Source: Sporichthyaceae bacterium (lineage in GTDB: Bacteria > Actinomycetota > Actinomycetes > Sporichthyales > Sporichthyaceae). Taken from it: DNA of 51,558 nucleotides. Below, piece after piece: positions 34,428 through 44,009 of the stretch. Location: the NCBI GenBank assembly GCA_036269075.1, contig DATASX010000044.1, positions 1 through 51,558 of the forward strand, in the 5' to 3' direction. Within the stretch, counting starts at the first letter, position 1. Every line of letters starts with the position of its first letter. A program made the position numbers and the translations under genes. A model generated the notes under the pieces. That model saw nothing but the letters and a program-made list of their open reading frames with translations, did not search any database and was not told the DNA's origin.

Positions 34428-36998
34428 CTAGTGGTAGACCGCCTGCGCCGGTCGGCCCGCGGCGCGGACAGCCTCGACAACGCGCTCGCAGCAGCGGCCG
34501 TCGGCGAACTCCGCCTGGCCGGCTCGTGTCGGCGGGCCCGACTCGAGCAGCGTCACCAGGGCCTCGACCGTGGCCTCCGGGTCGGTCAGGACGGCGCCGA
34601 AGCTCTCGTCCAGCGCGGTGCGGCCGGGCGCGAGACCGGGGATCGGAGCGCTCGGGAACCGGCACAGCACGACGCGGCGGCCCAGGTAGGCCGCGTCGTG
34701 GCGCAACGTGGAGTGGTCGGTGACCAGAACGGCGCAAGTGATCGGCAGGCCGGAGGGTGCGGCCGGGTCGAGGCGGTGCACGGTCACGCTGCCCGGCACG
34801 CTCAGCGCGCCGGCCTCCTCGGGGTGCACCAGCACGGCCAGGTCGTGACCCGTCGCCGCGGCCGCCTTCTGCAGTCGCTCGGAACCCAGGATCGCGCTCC
34901 AGGACGCCGCTGTTGCCGGGTCGAGGAAACTCGCGGGCGTGAGCCACGGGACCGCCGGCGCGGCCGGCACGAACAGCACCGTGCGCCGCGCGGCCGGGTC
35001 GAGCGCTCGGTCGGCGGCCAGCAGGGCGTCGTGCCGCGGCCGCCCGACCGGGACGACCTCCAGCGTGGTGTGCCGGTAGCGGGACCCGTCGGCGGTGATC
35101 GAGTCGGCCTCGGCGCGGGTGGCGACCAGCGTCAGGTCGGCGGCCCGCTCGTTGAGCCAATTCGCGAGGTCGAGGTCGAACGTGAGCGGCGGCAGGAACG
35201 TCCAGCGCCAGCGCCGGGCCCCGAACCGCTTGCGGTCCAGGGGATTGACCGTCGACTCGTCGCCGTTGCCCGAGATCACCTGGGCGGCGTTGAGCAGGGC
35301 CATCCGGTGGCGGTTGCCGCGGTGCTCGAGCAGCCGGAAGCCGGCCGCGGCCAGGCGGTCCCAGTCCGCGCTGTCGCGGCGCAGCACGAACCAGGCGTTG
35401 ATCTCCGGGTGGTTCGCGACCAAGTGCCGGTACAGGTGTTCGGCGTCGCCGCCGGCCCGCTTGGTGTCGTCCATCAGCAGCCAGGCGTCGGTGAAGGCCT
35501 TCCGGGCCGGCGGGGCCGAGGACATCCGCCGCGCCAGCAGGTCCTCGGCCCTCTGCCTGGCGGCCGCGCGGGCCTTGGGCAGCCGACGCTTGAACTCCCG
35601 CGCCTTGTGCAGCAGCTCGCGCTGCAGGCTGCGCGAGGACTTGGCCGCGCCGGCCGGCAGCGGCGCCGCGCGCTCGGCCAGCACCGGCCAGGTGCGATCA
35701 GGGGTGGCGTCGTGGTGCGGGTGCTCCACCGGGCCGACGCGGACGGGCAGGCGGACCCCGTCGACGCGGACCGCGACGGTATCGGTGGCGCCGACCCACG
35801 CGATGCGCTCGGTCGCCATCGCCCGGCCCAGCAGTTCGATGCTGCGGGTCTTGGCGTGTCGCGGCTCGACGGCGCGCCCGGCGACCTCGAACACCTCGGC
35901 GGTGTCGGGGTTGTCGGAGTAGTAGCGCAGCCGCGCCACCTGGCGGGCCTTGTCGATCTGATCCACCGTCACATGCATGGGCGGCCGCCGGAGGCCCTTG
36001 GCACCGACCAGCAGTGCCGGGATCAGGTCCGGGGGCGTGTCCGAGGCGGAGTGCGCGAACCGCTCGATGTGCTCCGGCTCGAGCAGCGCGGCGACCTCGC
36101 CGAGGATCTCGTGGAACTGGGCGGACAACTCCGGGGAGACCCAGGCGGTTCGGCTCGGCACCATCAGTTCGGAGCGGTAGTACCAACTGATCTCGTACAG
36201 GACCATGTACTGCGCCCAGGCCGGGATCCGGCCCAGGTCGGACTGCACCGATTGCAGCAGGTCCAGCCAGCCGTAGCGGGGCTGGGCCAGGTATTTGACG
36301 TCCTTCTGCCAGCCGGCCTGAACCAGCGAGGAGAGGTCCGCCCGCCGCCGGTAGAGATAACGGGCCCGGGCCCGCACGGCGACCCGCGCGCGGCCGGCCG
36401 CACCGAGGTAACGGCCCGTCAGATGCCCGTCCTCGAAGGTCGGCACGACACGGTGGTCGAACACCAGACCGTGCTCGGCCAGCAAGGCGGTCCGGTAGAA
36501 GGCGGTATTGGCCGCCAGGTGGAACGCGTCGGGTTCGGTCTCCAGGTCGATGATCCGGTCGCCGCGGTTGAACCGGTGGTCCAGCGGGTGGGTGCTGCGC
36601 CGGCCGGTGGCCTCGGCGAACTTCACCAGCCGACCGACGACCAGGTCGACCGAGTCCGCGGCCGGGGACTCGACGAACTCGCGGATCTCGGTGGCATATG
36701 GCGGCGACAGCTTGTCGTCCGGGTCCCAGAACGTCACCCACTCACCGGTGGCGACCGCGAGGCCGGCGTTGCGGGCCGAGGACAGCCCGCCGTTCGGCTT
36801 GCTCACCAGTCGGGCATCAGCCGACGAGCCGGAGATCCACGCCGCGATCGTCTGCGCGGAGTCGTCCGGCGACCCGTCGTCGACGAAGATCAGCTCGTAC
36901 CCGGCGAGCCGGCCGGCCTGCGCGTCGAGCGAGCCGAGGAACTCGGGCAGCCAACGGGCCACGTTGTAGGTGGGGACGACGACGGAGACCTTCGGCAA
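34428..36998 (-). CDS. Glycosyltransferase 2 - TagF-like fusion, paralogue with altered active site
   Basis: The product has 856 residues, colinear with the downstream protein throughout, so the two arose by duplication. The GT-A domain keeps VSVVVPTYNVARWL, FVDDGS and FWDPDD. In the TagF-like half the conserved QHG is replaced by P603-P604-L605 (FLPPLTFDLDLANWLN versus FLQHGVIKDDLSTWLN), and the DFSSL segment is DHSTL; the second His-Pro (VLVHPEE) remains. The phosphotransferase is therefore probably inactive or changed while the glycosyltransferase may work. The start is TTG 36998, with GGAG 8 nt upstream; an in-frame ATG at 37103 would run into the divergent gene. A 107-bp gap separates it from its partner downstream; no clear promoter was seen there. 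Confidence 0.87.
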   Translation of the reverse strand: MPKVSVVVPTYNVARWLPEFLGSLDAQAGRLAGYELIFVDDGSPDDSAQTIAAWISGSSADARLVSKPNGGLSSARNAGLAVATGEWVTFWDPDDKLSPPYATEIREFVESPAADSVDLVVGRLVKFAEATGRRSTHPLDHRFNRGDRIIDLETEPDAFHLAANTAFYRTALLAEHGLVFDHRVVPTFEDGHLTGRYLGAAGRARVAVRARARYLYRRRADLSSLVQAGWQKDVKYLAQPRYGWLDLLQSVQSDLGRIPAWAQYMVLYEISWYYRSELMVPSRTAWVSPELSAQFHEILGEVAALLEPEHIERFAHSASDTPPDLIPALLVGAKGLRRPPMHVTVDQIDKARQVARLRYYSDNPDTAEVFEVAGRAVEPRHAKTRSIELLGRAMATERIAWVGATDTVAVRVDGVRLPVRVGPVEHPHHDATPDRTWPVLAERAAPLPAGAAKSSRSLQRELLHKAREFKRRLPKARAAARQRAEDLLARRMSSAPPARKAFTDAWLLMDDTKRAGGDAEHLYRHLVANHPEINAWFVLRRDSADWDRLAAAGFRLLEHRGNRHRMALLNAAQVISGNGDESTVNPLDRKRFGARRWRWTFLPPLTFDLDLANWLNERAADLTLVATRAEADSITADGSRYRHTTLEVVPVGRPRHDALLAADRALDPAARRTVLFVPAAPAVPWLTPASFLDPATAASWSAILGSERLQKAAAATGHDLAVLVHPEEAGALSVPGSVTVHRLDPAAPSGLPITCAVLVTDHSTLRHDAAYLGRRVVLCRFPSAPIPGLAPGRTALDESFGAVLTDPEATVEALVTLLESGPPTRAGQAEFADGRCCERVVEAVRAAGRPAQAVYH

Positions 36999-37041
36999 CG
37001 CGGCAACTCCAAACTGGCGAATCGGCCGGCGAAGGCCACGA

Positions 37042-37047
37042 TAACCT
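37042..37047 (+). promoter_or_regulatory. Putative leaderless promoter -10 of the DUF885 gene
   Basis: TAACCT ends exactly 6 nt before ATG 37054. The 55-bp gap to the divergent TTG start must also hold the opposite promoter. Confidence 0.5.
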
Positions 37048-37053
37048 CCGGCG

Positions 37054-38700
37054 ATGACCCAACAGGGCGACGCGCACTTCCCGGGACTGGCCGCTGACGT
37101 CATCGACGACTACCTGGCCGCCGACCCGGTCGCCGCGACGTCGCTCGGCGACCACCGGCACGACCACCGGCTGCCCGAACCGGGTGCGGCGGCGCGGGCC
37201 GTGGAGGCCGCCGGATGGCGGGCGCGGCTCGCCCAGTTGGACGCCCTCGACGTTGCCGAACTCGAGCTCGGCGAGCAGGTCGACCACGCGATCCTGCGCA
37301 ACCGGATCGCCGCCCGCCTGTTCAGCCTCGACGAGCTCACCGAGTACCGGTGGAACCCGCTGGTGGCCAACCCGGGCACCGCGATCCACCTGCTGCTGGC
37401 TCGCGATTTCGCGCCGCTGCCCGAGCGCCTGCGGGCCGTCGGCGGGCGGTTGGCGGCGATCCCGGCCAGCTTGGCCTCGGCCCGGGCCGACGCCGAGGAC
37501 CTGCCCGAGGTGCACGTGTCCACCGCGGTCGGGCAGTTCACCGGCACGCGCACCCTGCTGGCCACCGAGCTCGAGCGGGCCCTGCGCCGCGCCGAGGCCG
37601 TCCGATCCGAGGTCGAACCCGCGCTGGAGGCCGCCACCGCCGCGCTCGACGAGCACATCGCGTGGCTCACCGAGCGGCAGGACGACGCCGTCGGCGACCC
37701 CCGTCTGGGCCCTGAGCTCTACGCCCGCAAGCTGCGGCTGACCCTGGACACCGCCGACACCCCCGACGCCGTGCTGGCGGCCGCGGAAGCCCAACTCGAA
37801 CTGGTGAGCGAGCAGATCGCCGAGGCGGCGTCGCGGATCGCGGGTGCCCCGTCGCACCCGGGCCAGGTGCGCGAGGTGCTCGACGCGTTGGCCGCCGACG
37901 CCCCCGACGACGACTCGATCGTGGCGCTGGCCGAGCAGACCCTGACCGAGACCACGAAGTTCGTCGCCGCCCATGACCTGGTCACGATCCACGACGACCC
38001 GGTCGAGATCGTCGTGATGCCGGAGATCCACCGTGGCGTGGCCGTCGCCTACTGCGACCCGCCCGGGCCGCTGGAGACCGCGTCGCTGCCCACCTTCTAC
38101 GCGATCTCACCGACCCCCGCGGACTGGTCCCCGGACCGGGTCGCCTCGTTCTTCCGCGAGTACAACGTGCACATGGTCCGCAACCTGACCATCCACGAGG
38201 CCATGCCGGGCCACGTCCTGCAACTCGCGCACGACCGCCGCCAGCGCACGAGCACCCGCGTCCGGTCGACGTTCTGGTCCGGCGTGTTCGTCGAGGGCTG
38301 GGCGGTCTACGCCGAGGAACTGATGACCCGTCACGGCTTCGGCGGCGACGCGGTGCGCATGCAGCAGTTGAAGATGCAGCTTCGGATGACGATCAACGCG
38401 ATCCTCGACGTCCGGGTGCACACCCGCGGGATGACCCGCGAGGAGGCCATGCACCTGATGGTCGAGCGCGGACACCAGGAGGAGGGCGAGGCCGTCGGCA
38501 AGTGGCGGCGCGCGCTGCTGACGTCGACCCAGCTCTCGACCTACTTCGTCGGCTACCTGGCTGTCCGCGACACCGTCGGTGACCTGGCGGCGGTCCGGCC
38601 GGGCGCGAGCATCCGGGAGTTGCACGACGCGGTGCTGGCCCACGGCTCGCCACCGCCGCGGCACCTGCGGCGGTTGCTCGGAGTGGCGTCCGCCTCTCGG

Positions 38701-38703
<3 letters not shown>
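37054..38703 (+). CDS. DUF885 family protein, probable zinc metallopeptidase
   Basis: The product has 549 residues, normal for the family. It is largely helical and has the DUF885 signature H381-E382-A-M-P-G-H387 (NLTIHEAMPGHVLQLAH), which resembles a gluzincin HExxH-like metal site, followed by SGVFVEGWAVYAEELM with a likely third ligand Glu. The N-terminus has VIDDYLAADPVAATSLGDHRHD, the usual opening. There is no signal peptide, so it acts in the cytoplasm. Substrate unknown; peptides are likely. Its stop codon TAG is part of the predicted eno -10 hexamer. Confidence 0.9.
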
Positions 38704-40035
<1,332 letters not shown>

Positions 40036-40042
40036 GCCTGCG

Positions 40043-40618
40043 ATGAAGGTGCCTCGCCGCAGCCGCGTCCCGCGGTCGACCGCCCGCGACCGGGCGCGTC
40101 CGGCCGCGAGCCGCGGCGAGAGCCGTCCGGCCCGACGCGGGATCCGCGGCCGGGTGCCGGCCACCGCCGAACCGGTGGTCGACCCGGTGGCGCTGCTCGA
40201 GGTCCGCAGCAGCCCGTTCACCCGGCGGGCCGCGGTGTTCGCCTCGGTGCTGGTGCTGACCGCGTTCTCCGTCGCGTTCCCGGTCCAGCGCTACCTGGCG
40301 CAACGCAAGCATGTCGCCGAACTGCGCGCGCAGGTGGTCAACGGGGCAACGCAGGTCGCCCAGTTGAAGAAGGAGAACGAGCTTCGCTCGCAGAACTTCT
40401 ACGTCGAGCGGGAGGCGCGCCTGCGGTTGCATTACGTGATGCCGGGCGAGGAGGCCTTCCGGGTCAGCGACCCGCCGCCCGCGGCGGGTTCGCCGGACGC
40501 CGCGGCCGCCGTGGCGGCCGGGACCTGGTGGGGTCGGTTCATGCAGTCCGTCGCGACCGCGGCCACCCCGGTCGAGCACCCGCCGACCGGGATGCGCCGG
40601 GATCCTCGTGGCCGCTGA
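40043..40618 (+). CDS. ftsB: FtsB/DivIC-type septum formation initiator
   Basis: The product has 191 residues. A long basic, disordered N-terminus (about 1-58) is followed by one membrane helix (about 62-80, AAVFASVLVLTAFSVAFPV) and a coiled coil (about 84-115, QRKHVAELRAQVVNGATQVAQLKKENELRS) outside, then the ARLRLHYVMPGEEAF motif typical of the family. It belongs to the divisome, linking FtsQ and FtsL-like proteins. Position directly after eno supports the call. DUF501 starts 11 nt before its end. Confidence 0.9.
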   Translation: MKVPRRSRVPRSTARDRARPAASRGESRPARRGIRGRVPATAEPVVDPVALLEVRSSPFTRRAAVFASVLVLTAFSVAFPVQRYLAQRKHVAELRAQVVNGATQVAQLKKENELRSQNFYVEREARLRLHYVMPGEEAFRVSDPPPAAGSPDAAAAVAAGTWWGRFMQSVATAATPVEHPPTGMRRDPRGR

Positions 40619-41144
40619 GCGGACCGGGGTACTCGGTCCGGTGCCCTCGCGGGTCGACCTGGCCGACGTCAGCAGGCAGTTGGGCCGCCCGGTGCGCGAC
40701 GTGGACTCGGTCGCCCACCGTTGCCCGTGCGGAATGCCCGACGTGGTCGCCACCGCACCCCGGTTGTCCGACGGAACCCCGTTCCCGACGACGTTCTACC
40801 TGACCTGCCCGCGGCTGTCCTCGGCGTTGGGCACGTTGGAGGCCGGCGGTCTGATGGCGCGGATGACCGCGCTGCTGGCGCAGGTCCCGGAACTGGCGCA
40901 GGCCCATCATGCCGCGCACGCCGACTATCTGACGCGACGTCAGCAGTTGGGCGACGTCCCGGAGACGACCGACATCTCGGCCGGCGGCATGCCGGAACGG
41001 GTCAAGTGCCTGCACGCGCTCGCGGCGCACTCGCTGGCGGCCGGGCCCGGTGTGAACTTGTTCGGCGACGAGGCGGTGGCGCAGGTGAACGGGTGGTGGC
41101 TGGTGGAGCCGTGCAGCACGCGGTGGACGGGGGAGCGGGCTTGA
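40608..41144 (+). CDS. DUF501 protein
   Basis: The product has 178 residues and is full length. DUF501 lies between ftsB and ppx in nearly all actinobacteria; its function is unknown. Visible conserved parts are the Cys-containing RCPCGMPDVVATAPRLSDGTPFPT, TFYLTCPRLSSALGTLEAGG and the C-terminal GMPERVKCLHALAAHSLAAGPGVN. The spaced Cys and His residues suggest metal binding. GTG 40608 overlaps the ftsB stop, so the two are coupled. It contains a perfect dispersed palindrome (40929-40943), read as L-T-R-R-Q. Confidence 0.92.
   Translation: MAAERTGVLGPVPSRVDLADVSRQLGRPVRDVDSVAHRCPCGMPDVVATAPRLSDGTPFPTTFYLTCPRLSSALGTLEAGGLMARMTALLAQVPELAQAHHAAHADYLTRRQQLGDVPETTDISAGGMPERVKCLHALAAHSLAAGPGVNLFGDEAVAQVNGWWLVEPCSTRWTGERA
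40929..40943. repeat. Dispersed palindrome CTGACG-CGA-CGTCAG (perfect copy)
   Basis: This perfect copy lies inside the DUF501 gene, in a stretch between two conserved blocks, in the phase CTG ACG CGA CGT CAG. Confidence 0.7.
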
Positions 41145-42061
41145 CCCGAATCGCTGCGATCGACTGCGGCACGAATTCGATCCGGTTGCTGATCGCCGAC
41201 TCGGTCGAGGACGGCGCGTTGATCGACGTCGACCGGCAGATGCAGATCGTGCGCCTCGGGCAGGGCGTCGACGCGACCGGTCGGCTGGCGCCGGAGGCGT
41301 TGGCGCGGACGTTCCACGCGGCGCGCGGCTACGCGGCGGCGATCGCGGCCGCGGGGGTCGCGCGAGTCCGGGTCGTGGCGACCAGCGCCACCCGCGACGC
41401 CGCCAACCGCGACGAGTTCACCGCCGCGATGACCGAGATCTTCGGCGTCGTCCCGGAGGTCGTGCCCGGCGAGGTCGAAGCCGCACTGTCGTTCACCGGC
41501 GCCACCGCCGGATTGGACGCCGCGGGCATCGGCGCGCCGTATCTGGTCATCGATATCGGCGGGGGGTCCACCGAGTTCGTCCTGGGCAGCACCGGCCCGG
41601 AGGCGGCGCGGTCGGTCGACGTCGGCTGTGTCCGGATGCTGGAACGGCACCTGCGTACCGACCCGCCCACGGCTGAGCAGGTGGCGGCCGCGGTGGCGGA
41701 TGTGGACGCCGCGATCGCCGACGCCGTCCGGGCTGTGCCGGTGGGCCAGGCCCGCTCGATCATCGGCGTGGCCGGGACCGTCACCACGGTCACCGCGCTC
41801 GCCCTGGACCTGCCGACCTACGACGCGGCGAAGATCCACCAGGCTCGCATTCCGGCGTCCCGCATCCACGAGGTGGCGGCCCAGCTGCTGGCCTCGACCC
41901 GGGAGCAACGCGCGGGGATGGGACCGGTGCATCCGGGCCGGGTCGACACGATCCCCGCGGGCGCGCTGGTCCTCGACCGGGTCGTGACCGCTCTCGGTGA
42001 GGCGGACCTGATCGCCTCGGAGCACGACATCCTCGACGGCATCGCACGTTCGCTGTTGTGA
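41141..42061 (+). CDS. ppx: Exopolyphosphatase (Ppx/GppA family)
   Basis: The product has 306 residues, matching the short actinobacterial Ppx type without the C-terminal HD domain. It degrades polyphosphate or pppGpp. The actin-like ATPase-fold motifs are [16 protein letters not shown] at the N-terminus, [10 protein letters not shown], and [16 protein letters not shown] chose TTG 41141: GGGGGAG lies 5 nt upstream, it overlaps the DUF501 stop (TTGA), and the family N-terminus (TRIAAIDCG) starts there. GTG 41123 would add six residues without a ribosome site. Confidence 0.93.
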   Translation: MTRIAAIDCGTNSIRLLIADSVEDGALIDVDRQMQIVRLGQGVDATGRLAPEALARTFHAARGYAAAIAAAGVARVRVVATSATRDAANRDEFTAAMTEIFGVVPEVVPGEVEAALSFTGATAGLDAAGIGAPYLVIDIGGGSTEFVLGSTGPEAARSVDVGCVRMLERHLRTDPPTAEQVAAAVADVDAAIADAVRAVPVGQARSIIGVAGTVTTVTALALDLPTYDAAKIHQARIPASRIHEVAAQLLASTREQRAGMGPVHPGRVDTIPAGALVLDRVVTALGEADLIASEHDILDGIARSLL

Positions 42062-42065
42062 AGCC

Positions 42066-42857
42066 ATGAAACCGGCCTGCGTCGCTCCCGGCACAGGATG
42101 GCCCGAGGATCCGGCGCGCCCGGACACCCCGGTCGCAGGCACCGGTGCCGAGGTCGCGGCCCTGGCTGCCTCGGCACCGGACCTTGCTGAACTGACGGCG
42201 CGTCAGTCCGTCTGCCGGGCCTGCCCACGGCTGGTGGAGTGGCGCGAGCAGGTGGCCGTCGAGAAGCGCCGTTCCTATGCGTCCGAGGCCTACTGGGGCC
42301 GACCGATCGCCGGGTGGGGTTCGGAGTCGCCGCGGTTGCTGCTGGTCGGCCTGGCGCCGGCCGCGCACGGCGGCAACCGCACCGGCCGCATCTTCACCGG
42401 GGACCGCAGCGGGGACTTTCTGTTCGCTTCCCTGTATCGGACGGGCTGGGCGGCCCTGCCCACGTCGGTTCGCGCCGGCGACGGCCAGCGTTTGCCGGCT
42501 GCCCGGATGGCCGCGGCGGTCCGCTGCGCCCCACCGGCCAACGCGCCGACCCCGGCCGAACGCGACACCTGCCGGCCCTGGCTGGATCGCGAGATCGGGT
42601 TCCTGCTCCCCTCTCTGCGGGTCGTGGTGGCCCTCGGGGGCTTCGGCTGGGCCGCCACGCTGGTCTCGCTGGCCGGCGCGGGTCTGGTGGTTCCGCGGCC
42701 GTTGCCCAAGTTCGGGCACGGCGCGGAGGTTGACCTCGGCGGCGTCCGACTGCTCGGCTGTTTCCACCCCAGCCAGCAGAACACGTTCACCGGACGGCTG
42801 ACCGAGCCGATGATCGACGCGCTGCTCGTGCGGGCCCGGGAGATCGCCGATGCCTGA
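42066..42857 (+). CDS. Uracil-DNA glycosylase, family 5 (UdgB-type, iron-sulfur)
   Basis: The product has 263 residues. It removes uracil and other deaminated bases from DNA. Family 5 features are [19 protein letters not shown] (residues 95-113) in place of the catalytic-Asp motif of family 1, and [15 protein letters not shown] near the end. Four cysteines, Cys50, Cys53, Cys154 and Cys169, are spaced as for a [4Fe-4S] cluster. ATG 42066 lies 4 nt after the ppx stop. The N-terminal ~40 residues are variable, and a perfect dispersed palindrome (42192-42206) sits at the boundary just before Cys50. Confidence 0.93.
   Translation: MKPACVAPGTGWPEDPARPDTPVAGTGAEVAALAASAPDLAELTARQSVCRACPRLVEWREQVAVEKRRSYASEAYWGRPIAGWGSESPRLLLVGLAPAAHGGNRTGRIFTGDRSGDFLFASLYRTGWAALPTSVRAGDGQRLPAARMAAAVRCAPPANAPTPAERDTCRPWLDREIGFLLPSLRVVVALGGFGWAATLVSLAGAGLVVPRPLPKFGHGAEVDLGGVRLLGCFHPSQQNTFTGRLTEPMIDALLVRAREIADA
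42192..42206. repeat. Dispersed palindrome CTGACG-GCG-CGTCAG (perfect copy)
   Basis: This perfect copy, extendable by one more pair (A...T), lies near the start of the UdgB gene in phase CTG ACG GCG CGT CAG. It is only 1.25 kb from the copy in DUF501. Confidence 0.7.
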
Positions 42858-42964
42858 CGGTCGGTCCCGCGTTGGTCCGGGTCAGCACTGACGTCGAGAT
42901 GCCCGACCTTCGAGCCGGCTGAGAGAAACAAGCTCAACCAATGCTGTTCGCCGGCCCACACCGC

Positions 42965-42970
42965 TAACGT
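42965..42970 (+). promoter_or_regulatory. Putative promoter -10 of the cupredoxin-like lipoprotein gene
   Basis: TAACGT lies 37 nt before GTG 43008. The resulting leader contains GGGGGAG 7 nt before the start. Confidence 0.4.
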
Positions 42971-43007
42971 TTACGGGTTCGGTCAACGACGCAGGGGGAG
43001 TCAACCG

Positions 43008-43439
43008 GTGGACGCAGCGGTATCGGGCCACGCCCGCGGATGGCGCGCCGTTCGCGTCGGCGCGGTGCTCACGCTCGTCGGCACGGGCCTGGCGGCCTGC
43101 GGCACCGGCAACACGGCCGGCGCCACCACCCCGCCGGTCCCCACCCCGACCCACGCCGAGACCCCAGCCGGCCCGGCGCAGCCGTCGGGCCCCCCGACCG
43201 CGACCATCAAGAACAACCTCATCACCCCCTCGACCCTCGCGGTCTCGACGGGCGCGACCATCGAGATAGTCAACAAGGACTCGGTCGCGCACAACCTCGA
43301 GGACAAGGTCCACCGCCTCTACAACGGCGACGTCCCGGCCAAGGGCAAGGAAGAACTGACCGCCCCGGCCAACCCCGGGACCTACGACTTCTTCGACCCG
43401 CGCCATCCGACCGCCAAGCTGACGCTCACGGTCAGCTGA
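43008..43439 (+). CDS. Cupredoxin-fold lipoprotein lacking copper ligands
   Basis: The product has 143 residues. The lipobox GLAAC gives a lipidated Cys31; a Pro/Thr linker follows (TTPPVPTPTHAETPAGP). The domain reads like a cupredoxin: IKNNLITPSTLAVSTGATIEIVNKDSVAHNLED, then PGTYDFFDPRHPTAKLTLTVS. One His (AHNL) is kept, but the Cys-x2-His-x-x-Met loop has become DFFDPRHPTA with no Cys or Met, so type-1 copper binding is unlikely. GTG 43008 has GGGGGAG upstream. The stop lies in a single-mismatch copy of the dispersed palindrome (43436-43450), which may also act as a weak terminator. Confidence 0.85.
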   Translation: MDAAVSGHARGWRAVRVGAVLTLVGTGLAACGTGNTAGATTPPVPTPTHAETPAGPAQPSGPPTATIKNNLITPSTLAVSTGATIEIVNKDSVAHNLEDKVHRLYNGDVPAKGKEELTAPANPGTYDFFDPRHPTAKLTLTVS

Positions 43440-43490
43440 CCCGGCGTCAGCCGCACTGCCCGCCGCGGGCGCTACCGTGGTAGCTACCCC

Positions 43491-43574
43491 GCCCGGGTGG
43501 TGTAACCGGCAGCCACGGCGAGCTTAAACCTCGCTTCCCGCAAGGGAGTACGGGTTCGATCCCCGTCCCGGGCA
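43491..43574 (+). tRNA. tRNA-Leu, anticodon UAA
   Basis: All arms can be drawn: acceptor GCCCGGG/CCCGGGC, 3-bp D stem GTG/CAC, anticodon stem GCGAG/CTCGC with loop CTTAAAC (anticodon TAA at 43525-43527), long class II variable arm TCCC-GCAA-GGGA, T stem ACGGG/CCCGT with loop TTCGATC, discriminator A at 43574. The 3' CCA is not encoded (ACC then G). It reads UUA, the rarest codon in high-GC actinobacteria, and is the counterpart of Streptomyces bldA. A TACCGT possible -10 lies at 43473-43478 inside a GCTACC-GT-GGTAGC palindrome. Integrase genes just downstream make its 3' end a likely attachment site. Confidence 0.96.
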
Positions 43575-43634
43575 CCGTCTGACCTGCATGAATCCCGACG
43601 GGCGCCACGCAACGAGCCGCCGCGGTCAGCCAGC

Positions 43635-43658
43635 GGTTGCAGTTGTGGTTGCAGTTGT
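43635..43658. repeat. Tandem 12-bp repeat beside the tRNA attachment site
   Basis: GGTTGCAGTTGT occurs twice head to tail (43635-43646, 43647-43658), 61 bp after the tRNA. The base composition differs from the surroundings. Direct repeats of this size next to an att core are typical of integrase arm-binding sites. The 205-bp gap between tRNA and the next gene holds only this and the hairpin at 43674. Confidence 0.5.
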
Positions 43659-43673
43659 TTCGCCGGCCGCAGG

Positions 43674-43695
43674 CGCCCACCGGTATCTGTGGGCG
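43674..43695. repeat. Inverted repeat beside the attachment region
   Basis: CGCCCAC (43674-43680) and GTGGGCG (43689-43695) form a perfect 7-bp stem with an 8-nt loop. It may be part of the att region or end tRNA transcription. Confidence 0.4.
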
Positions 43696-43766
43696 TCCGT
43701 CGGGGACCGGCGGGCTGACCCGACTCGGACGTGCGCCAGCGCTGCGGGAGGCCAGGCGAGCGGGCG

Positions 43767-43772
43767 TATCCT
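43767..43772 (+). promoter_or_regulatory. Putative leaderless promoter -10 of the DUF433 gene
   Basis: TATCCT ends exactly 6 nt before ATG 43779, with no ribosome site. Confidence 0.5.
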
Positions 43773-43778
43773 GCAGTC

Positions 43779-44009
43779 ATGGCCTTCGACCGGATCAGCC
43801 GGGACTCGAACATCATGGCCGGCGTGCCGTGCATAAAGGGCACCCGGATCCCGGTAGCGACCGTCGTGGCGTACGTGGCCGAGGGCCAAACGCCGGAGGA
43901 CATTGCCCGGGACTTCCCGCAACTCACCGTCGCTGACGTTGCGGAGGCGTTGACCTTCGCCGCCGAGACCCTGCGCGAGCGCGAGATCCCGCTCAGCATC
44001 GGCGGGTGA
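43779..44009 (+). CDS. DUF433 antitoxin-like protein
   Basis: The product has 76 residues. DUF433 proteins are small winged-helix-like proteins that pair with PIN-like toxins. The family pattern is clear: ISRDSNIMAGVPCIKGTRIPV, GQTPEDIARDFPQLTVADVAEALTFAA. The first half is the DNA-binding part. ATG 43779 has a -10 at 6 nt. The stop overlaps the GTG of the next gene (GTGA), so the pair is tightly coupled. It probably neutralises the downstream protein and represses the operon. Confidence 0.85.
   Translation: MAFDRISRDSNIMAGVPCIKGTRIPVATVVAYVAEGQTPEDIARDFPQLTVADVAEALTFAAETLREREIPLSIGG

Noticed and set aside
34321-35160. N-terminal extension of the first GT2-TagF gene
   Set aside because: The extra 280 codons are antisense-frame translation overlapping the paralogue and the gap; GT2 similarity and a strong ribosome site begin at TTG 34320.
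34431-37097. Long plus-strand open frame opposite the second GT2-TagF gene
   Set aside because: It reads as Gly/Arg/Val/Gln-rich shadow sequence; the minus strand has clear GT2 and TagF motifs.
43447-43836. Small open frames over the tRNA and the gap downstream
   Set aside because: They run through the tRNA and its att region and have no family resemblance or ribosome site.
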